Source: Pseudomonas arsenicoxydans (GTDB taxonomy: Bacteria > Pseudomonadota > Gammaproteobacteria > Pseudomonadales > Pseudomonadaceae). Taken from it: DNA of 64,000 bases. The notes beneath the pieces were generated by a model, which was given only the letters and a program-made list of their open reading frames with translations, searched no databases and was not told where the DNA came from. Numbering within the stretch: position 1 is the first letter of the stretch; every line of letters begins with the position of its first letter. This document shows, piece by piece, positions 59,282-64,000 of this stretch. The position numbers and the translations under genes were made by a program. The stretch is taken from the NCBI RefSeq assembly GCF_006438915.1, contig NZ_RCZE01000012.1, forward strand, positions 1-64,000, written 5' to 3'.

Positions 59282-60150
59282 GTCGGCGTGGCGTTGACGA
59301 AGGCCGTGACCTCATCCAGCACGGGCGCCAAATCGCGCAGGGGCCGGGACAGCGTCGCCACCAGCGTGGCGTGACTGGTGCGGGCAAAGTAAAAGTCCTG
59401 AACCGGCACCCCGGCCTGGCGCAATTTCAGTGCCAGGCCTGCGGTGTTGCGGGTCGGATTGACGACATCATCATCGCGTGAAGCCATCAACAGCGCGGGT
59501 GGAGCGCCTCGACTGACGTGGTTGATCGGCTGGGATTGGGGGGGAGAATCCGGCCAGAAAAACACCGGGCGCACCTCCAGATTTTGTATGGGTAAAAAAT
59601 CATAAGGCCCGGCCAGGCCAATCCAGCCACTGAGGTCGTGCGGCGACATGCCCTGCGCGCCCAGCAACCTCGAATCCAGCGCCAGCATTGCAACGTTGTA
59701 GGCCCCGGAGCTGTGCCCCATCAGGTAAAGGCGCTGCGGGTTTGCGCCAAACTGGCGAATGTGTTCATGCGTCCAGGCCACGGCTTTCGCCGCATCTTCG
59801 AGAAACAACGGATACCGCACCTGTGGATACAGCCTATAGTCCGCCACGACCGTCACCATTCCCCGAGACGCCAGCGCTTCGCCGACAAAACCGTAATCAC
59901 TACGTGACCCGCTGTTCCAACTGCCGCCGTAGAAAAACACCACCACTGGCGTGTTTTCCATGGCGTGTCGCGGTACGTAAACATCGAGTTTCTGTCGCGG
60001 GTCATCGCCATAAGCAATGCCCTCGGTTTTGTCGAACGTACCGTCAGGGGTCAGGGCATTAAGCATGTTCAATGGCGAGCACGCCGTTATCACGGTCAGC
60101 AAAAGTGCGCCCATGATCAGTCCGAACCAAACGCGGATTTGACTCACCAT
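59275..60150 (-). CDS. Alpha/beta hydrolase with lipoprotein-type N-terminus
   Basis: A 291-aa esterase/lipase-superfamily protein. The N-terminus is a signal sequence with a lipobox (LTVITAC near residues 18-24). The nucleophile elbow GHSSGAY (Ser near 146), oxyanion region FFYGGSW and catalytic His in ARTSHATLV are visible, with Asp in SRDDD. This fits the Aes/feruloyl-esterase-like group. It begins 18 nt after the DUF4123 gene and is the third gene of the vgrG operon; it may be an accessory or immunity-adjacent enzyme, but a secreted effector role is speculative since lipoprotein export is implied. Confidence 0.82.
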   Translation of the reverse strand: MVSQIRVWFGLIMGALLLTVITACSPLNMLNALTPDGTFDKTEGIAYGDDPRQKLDVYVPRHAMENTPVVVFFYGGSWNSGSRSDYGFVGEALASRGMVTVVADYRLYPQVRYPLFLEDAAKAVAWTHEHIRQFGANPQRLYLMGHSSGAYNVAMLALDSRLLGAQGMSPHDLSGWIGLAGPYDFLPIQNLEVRPVFFWPDSPPQSQPINHVSRGAPPALLMASRDDDVVNPTRNTAGLALKLRQAGVPVQDFYFARTSHATLVATLSRPLRDLAPVLDEVTAFVNATPTQ

Positions 60151-60168
60151 CAATGGGTAACCTCGTGT

Positions 60169-60966
60169 TCAGGGCTGATCGTTCTGCCACAGGTTGCGAA
60201 GGCTATCAAGACGCTCCTGCTGGGTGAATCCCGACAACGGCTGCTCAGGCGAAGCGTCGGGGTACTGCAAGCGTAGCCATAACCAGTCATCGAGCACCGG
60301 CCGCTCGCTGAAGCCCAGTGCCAGCCCTTCCCTCAGATGGGACCATAGTCGGGTGTAGTCTCGACCGGTGGATCGGCTCCAGTGCCAGGCGTGCTGTTCC
60401 AGCAGGCAGGTTTGCAAAGCGTCCCGCTGACGCGCACTGAGGTCTTCCTCGATGCCTAGCGGTTTGACGACAAGCCCCGGATTGAACAACTGCTGCCAAC
60501 CCTGACAACCAATGGCCCGATCAGCCCAGGTTCCACCGAACCAGCGTATCTGGTTGATCGGACCGAGCCACCGACTCAGTTCCCGGGCATCGCACACATC
60601 GAAAAAGTAGCTGGCGGTGTGGGGATTGTAGTAACTCAGCAAGGCACGGTGATGCAGGCCAACGGTGACGGTGAGCATGCGGCGCAAATGTTCGAGCAAC
60701 TGCGACGGCGGCGCCTCACTGATCAGCCACAACCCGCTCCAGAGATGGGGGTCGCGATGGCACCGGTCGGCCAGTTCAGGGCATTCCTTGAGATCAACCA
60801 ACACCGGCCCGTGCTCCCTCAACGGCTGCCATTCGGTGTCGTCGAACAGCCAGAATTGCCGGACATGAGCAAGTTGCTGGCGCAGTGCACTGCCGGCCCG
60901 AGGCTCGCCCGGTGTATCGAGTAGCAACCATTGCGATATGGCGTCAGGAGCCAGGGCGGCAATCAT
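60169..60966 (-). CDS. DUF4123 (type VI effector chaperone/adaptor) protein
   Basis: A 265-aa protein with a DUF4123-like core: WLLLDTPGEPRAGSAL, FWLFDDTEWQPLREHGPVLVDL, LWLISEAPPSQLLEHLRRMLTV, HHRALLSYYNPHTASYFF. DUF4123 proteins load effectors onto VgrG. The ATG at 60966 overlaps the vgrG stop (ATGA). Its position directly after vgrG is classical. The specific effector it carries is not evident. Confidence 0.88.
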   Translation of the reverse strand: MIAALAPDAISQWLLLDTPGEPRAGSALRQQLAHVRQFWLFDDTEWQPLREHGPVLVDLKECPELADRCHRDPHLWSGLWLISEAPPSQLLEHLRRMLTVTVGLHHRALLSYYNPHTASYFFDVCDARELSRWLGPINQIRWFGGTWADRAIGCQGWQQLFNPGLVVKPLGIEEDLSARQRDALQTCLLEQHAWHWSRSTGRDYTRLWSHLREGLALGFSERPVLDDWLWLRLQYPDASPEQPLSGFTQQERLDSLRNLWQNDQP

Positions 60967-62039
60967 GCAACACCGCTCTGGCCAAGCCGCGTCGCTGCCC
61001 GGCAAGCGCAAAGGATTTGTGTGCAATGAACGAAACTGCCCCCGCCGGGCAGCAGACACAGCAACACCAACGGTTCGCTGGCCTGTAGCAGGCGCAACAA
61101 GCCATCAGCCGATACCTTGTTATCGGTCACCGCAGCGGGCTGAGCATCGGCCAAGCCTGGCGCCTGGATGACTGGCGGGCCGCAAAGAAATCCGGTGATG
61201 AACGGTTGATCGGGATCGCCTTCGATAAAGCTCACCAGCACCTCAAGACCTTCTCTCATTGGCATGTTGTGGGCGCCGCTCAATTCAGGCGCTATCGGCA
61301 ACCAACAGTGGCTGGGGGCCGCGCCTTCCCCCTGATAGAGCCAGTCAAATTGCACCGCGACAGGTCTGGTTACATCGGGTTGAGGCTCATCGACTTCGAC
61401 CACCCAAGCCCGTTGCAGGCTGTGCATTCGGGGGCCAATAGCCAAATTCTTCGGCACAAAAGGCCACTCTGCGCCATCCTGAACATGCCCGTCACCCAAG
61501 ACCAGACAATGACCACGCCTGCGGTGCTCGAAGTGATAATGCAGGCGTTCCTGCGCGCATAGCCTCTGGAAAAACTGCAGGTCCGATTCCTGAAACTGCG
61601 TGCAGAAATCCCGAGGCGGGTAATCGCCGGTTAACTCGAAACGCCGGTCCTTGCCAGCGATGCCATGCTCCTTGAGCACTAGGGCGAGGATCTCAGGGAC
61701 CGAACGGTTGCTGAAAATACGCTGGCTGAACCGCTGGGCCAGACAAGCCAGTTTCGGCCTCAGGCGCACTCGACAACGCCTGGGTGTGGCGCCCTGTCCG
61801 GCCTGGACAAGCTCATGCAACTGTCCGTGAAAACCTTTTCCCGGCGGACCCAAATATAAAAAGGCCGGCCGGTACAACAGGCTTGCCAGGTCCAGTGCCG
61901 GATCATCGATCAGCAGCTCCATGTTGAACTCAAAAGGTTCGCTGATCGCTTCACTGCCGGTAAAGGCCAAGACCGCAAAGGGATCAGGCAGGCCCTCTAC
62001 ATCCAGACGAAATGACGGCTCGTTGGCTGGATCGAACAT
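60963..62039 (-). CDS. vgrG: Short VgrG-family type VI spike protein
   Basis: A 358-aa VgrG, about half the usual 600-700. It contains the gp27-like part (FAVLAFTGSEAISEPFEFNMEL, LCAQERLHYHFEHRR) and the gp5 OB-fold entry (PMREGLEVLVSFIEGDPDQPFITG), but ends soon after with a Cys-rich tail (FVHCTQILCACRAAT) instead of the beta-helix needle. It starts the operon with DUF4123 and the hydrolase. No core T6SS genes are in the window. The ribosome-binding site is weak. Confidence 0.86.
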   Translation of the reverse strand: MFDPANEPSFRLDVEGLPDPFAVLAFTGSEAISEPFEFNMELLIDDPALDLASLLYRPAFLYLGPPGKGFHGQLHELVQAGQGATPRRCRVRLRPKLACLAQRFSQRIFSNRSVPEILALVLKEHGIAGKDRRFELTGDYPPRDFCTQFQESDLQFFQRLCAQERLHYHFEHRRRGHCLVLGDGHVQDGAEWPFVPKNLAIGPRMHSLQRAWVVEVDEPQPDVTRPVAVQFDWLYQGEGAAPSHCWLPIAPELSGAHNMPMREGLEVLVSFIEGDPDQPFITGFLCGPPVIQAPGLADAQPAAVTDNKVSADGLLRLLQASEPLVLLCLLPGGGSFVHCTQILCACRAATRLGQSGVA

Positions 62040-62272
62040 CGGCGATTCTCTACAGGAGGGGCGGCTGGGGATTCTCTCCGAGAGAGTTGGCCGAGTAGAG
62101 AGCTGAACTACAACTTAGGAAATGACCTACGCGAAAAGAAGACCACATTGCAGGGATAGACGTGGATGTGAGTCATTTCGCTGGAAAACCAAGACGCGTC
62201 GCACCAGGTCATCTGAAATTTCCGCAGCGTGCGGTACATTTTCAGACAACCTGATGAGAGCAGTGACCTACC
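62040..62272. other. Gap between vgrG and speA
   Basis: 233 bp. There is a short inverted repeat CTCTCCGAGAGAG near 62078 and a possible start of a small reading frame at 62122 (75 codons), which has no ribosome site and runs into speA antisense; I do not call it a gene. It should contain the vgrG promoter and the speA terminator, but none is clear. Confidence 0.4.
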
Positions 62273-64000
62273 TTACGAAGACAGGTAAGACGAACGGGTC
62301 AGGCCCAGGCGCAGAGCGTCGAGGAACTGGGTGCGCTCGGCAGCGGTGATGCGGGCACTGGCGCACTTGTCGCGGTAGTGGGTCATCAACTCTTCCGGCG
62401 ACAAGTGCACATAACGCAGCATGTCTTCAATGGTGTCGTGGGTTTCGATACCGGCGTGGTACACGCTGCCATCGGCGTTCTGGTAGATGTTCACCGAGTC
62501 GGTGTCACCGAACAGGTTGTGCATGTCGCCGAGGATTTCCTGGTAAGCGCCGACCAGGAAGATCCCCAACAGGTAGTCTTCACCGTCGTTCAGTGCGTGC
62601 ACCGGCAAGCTGGTTTCGATGCTCTGCTCGTCGACGTATTGCTTGATCTTGCCGTCGGAGTCGCAGGTCAGGTCTTGCAGCACGGCGCGGCGCAGCGGCT
62701 CTTCGTCGAGACGGTGCAGCGGCAGGATCGGCAGGACCTGGCCGATGGCCCAGGTGTCCGGCAAGCTCTGGAATACCGAGAAGTTGCAGATGTACTTGTC
62801 GGCCAGCTTGTCGTTGAGTTCGTCGAGCACCTGACGGTGCGAACGCTGACGGGCTTTCAACGAGTTGTGCAGGCGACGGCACACGGCGAAGTAGCATTGC
62901 TCGGCCAGGGCTTTTTGCGCCAGGGTCAGCTTGCCATCGGCGTACTGGGTGGCCACGTCGCTCATGTAGTGCGTCGCGCGCCAGTAGGTTTCGGTGACCA
63001 TCTCGATGTCGGTCGGACCCAGCAGATCAACCAGCCACTGCACGGTTTCCGGCAGTTCTTCCTTGTTGTCGATCTGCGGCACGTCGTCGTTGTGTTTCTC
63101 GACGTCGGTGACCTGCACCACCAGCATGGCGTGGTGAGCGGTCAGGGAGCGGCCGCTTTCAGAGAAGATGTTCGGGTGCGGCAGGTTCTGCGCGTCGCAG
63201 AATTCCTTGAGCATCCCGACCACGACACCGGCGTAATCGTCCATGTCGTAGTTGATCGAACTGGCGTTACGCGAATGCGTACCGTCGTAGTCCACGCCCA
63301 GACCGCCGCCCACGTCGATGTGATCCACCGGCAGGCCGAGGTTGCGCAGCTCGCCGTAGTAACGAATCGCTTCCTTGAAACCGTGCTGGTAGTCCGCCAG
63401 GTTGGCGATCTGCGAGCCCATGTGGAAGTGCAGCAGGCGAATGCCCTGATCCAGGCCAGCGGCACGGAAACGCTCGACCACCGACAGCAACTGCGCCGCC
63501 GACAGACCGAATTTGGATTTCTCGCCGCCAGTGTCCGCCCATTTGGACGAGGCCAGGGACGACAGACGTACGCGCAGGCCGACCTGAGGCTTGACCTTGA
63601 GCGACGCCGCTTCTTCGATCACCAGGCCGACTTCGGATTCTTTCTCGATCACGATAAAGACGTTGTGACCCAGCTTCTGGCCCATCAGCGCCAGACGGAT
63701 GAACTCGCGGTCTTTGTAACCGTTGCAAACGATGGTCCCGCCTTTCGGCGCCAGTGCCAATACCGCCAGCAGCTCAGGCTTGGAGCCGGCTTCCAGACCG
63801 ATGGAGACGTCCTGGGTGGCGATGATGTTTTCGATCACCGCTTCTTGCTGGTTCACCTTGATCGGGTACAGCGCGGTGTACTTGCTCTGGTATTCCAGAC
63901 GCTCGATGTTTGCATCGAAGGCGCCGGTCAGCTGACGCACACGGTCTTGCAGGATATCCGGGAAACGCACCAGCAATGGCAAGGACAAACCGCTTTTGCG
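62273..64000 (-). CDS. speA: Biosynthetic arginine decarboxylase SpeA (3' part; start outside window)
   Basis: 575 codons plus stop are present; the normal protein is about 635 aa, and in-frame coding runs to the window edge (RKSGLSLPLLVRFPDI). The PLP alanine-racemase-like barrel has YPIKVNQQ (PLP lysine region), HFHMGSQ, GGGLGVDYDG and the C-terminal YCDS-like site (LTCDSDGK). It converts arginine to agmatine, the first step to putrescine via the arginine route. An internal reading-frame start at 63988 is not genuine. Confidence 0.95.
   Translation of the reverse strand, partial: RKSGLSLPLLVRFPDILQDRVRQLTGAFDANIERLEYQSKYTALYPIKVNQQEAVIENIIATQDVSIGLEAGSKPELLAVLALAPKGGTIVCNGYKDREFIRLALMGQKLGHNVFIVIEKESEVGLVIEEAASLKVKPQVGLRVRLSSLASSKWADTGGEKSKFGLSAAQLLSVVERFRAAGLDQGIRLLHFHMGSQIANLADYQHGFKEAIRYYGELRNLGLPVDHIDVGGGLGVDYDGTHSRNASSINYDMDDYAGVVVGMLKEFCDAQNLPHPNIFSESGRSLTAHHAMLVVQVTDVEKHNDDVPQIDNKEELPETVQWLVDLLGPTDIEMVTETYWRATHYMSDVATQYADGKLTLAQKALAEQCYFAVCRRLHNSLKARQRSHRQVLDELNDKLADKYICNFSVFQSLPDTWAIGQVLPILPLHRLDEEPLRRAVLQDLTCDSDGKIKQYVDEQSIETSLPVHALNDGEDYLLGIFLVGAYQEILGDMHNLFGDTDSVNIYQNADGSVYHAGIETHDTIEDMLRYVHLSPEELMTHYRDKCASARITAAERTQFLDALRLGLTRSSYLSS

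Noticed and set aside
62122..62349. 75-codon frame between vgrG and speA
   Set aside because: No ribosome-binding site, runs antisense into speA, and has no family resemblance.

Overview
The window looks like a chromosomal segment of a Pseudomonas of the P. fluorescens group. The evidence is the leader of an rRNA operon at the left edge, a gene order resembling the P. aeruginosa PA0130-PA0148 purine/beta-alanine block as I recall it, a Tad/Flp pilus locus with PprA/PprB-type regulators, and many roughly 90-bp REP doublets (REPINs) of the GTGGGAGCGGGC type typical of fluorescent pseudomonads. GC is high and coding is dense. I saw no prophage, insertion sequence, CRISPR array or tRNA gene.

Layout. 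(1) 1-616: the 5' end of a 16S rRNA on the minus strand with its boxA leader and three tandem sigma70 promoters. (2) 628-5915: beta-alanine catabolism (MmsA/BauC-type dehydrogenase and BauA-type aminotransferase), a divergent LysR regulator, a RutR-like TetR regulator and a YigZ protein. (3) 5961-18051: a purine/nucleoside acquisition block with BMP-type ABC ATPase, two permeases, a separate BMP lipoprotein-family binding protein, 8-oxoguanine deaminase, an Fe(II)/2OG oxygenase and adenine/adenosine deaminase. It is interrupted by a MerR/membrane protein/SDR group and a ChaA-type cation antiporter. (4) 18231-24730: transporters, ArsR and LysR regulators, a small monooxygenase and a quinone-oxidoreductase-like enzyme. 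(5) 24954-28725: a copper-efflux regulon (copZ, copA, cueR) with two recognisable CueR operators. (6) 28679-38176: an MFS exporter, a RIO1-type kinase, a chemoreceptor, an AraC regulator and a three-gene fatty-acyl set (thiolase, large FabG, MaoC).

(7) 38304-54820: a Tad (Flp) pilus locus. It has flp, rcpC/cpaB, the secretin rcpA, tadZ, the ATPase tadA, tadB, tadC, tadD, a DUF3613 protein, pprB, the prepilin peptidase fppA, a TadE-like pseudopilin, the sensor kinase pprA and tadG, plus a stand-alone receiver protein. Inside it lies a repeat-rich island (46800-48360) with a DUF6124 gene, its structured leader, tandem 73-bp units and part of a roughly 280-bp dispersed repeat. (8) 55040-64000: two DUF4136 lipoproteins, cmoM, a MazG-like protein, a small membrane protein, a MATE transporter, a short vgrG-DUF4123-hydrolase operon of type VI secretion character, and the 3' part of speA (arginine decarboxylase), which runs off the right edge.

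Functionally the left third links purine/pyrimidine-derived nitrogen scavenging to beta-alanine use, the middle handles copper and signalling, and the right third is surface attachment (Tad pili) and contact-dependent secretion. The observations I rate highest are the DUF6124 leader, the REP-tailed tandem units, the orphan vgrG-DUF4123-hydrolase operon, the duplicated 100-bp element ahead of the nucleoside transporter, and a MerR-type operator that predicts the target of an uncharacterised regulator. Nothing here is clearly a wholly new system.
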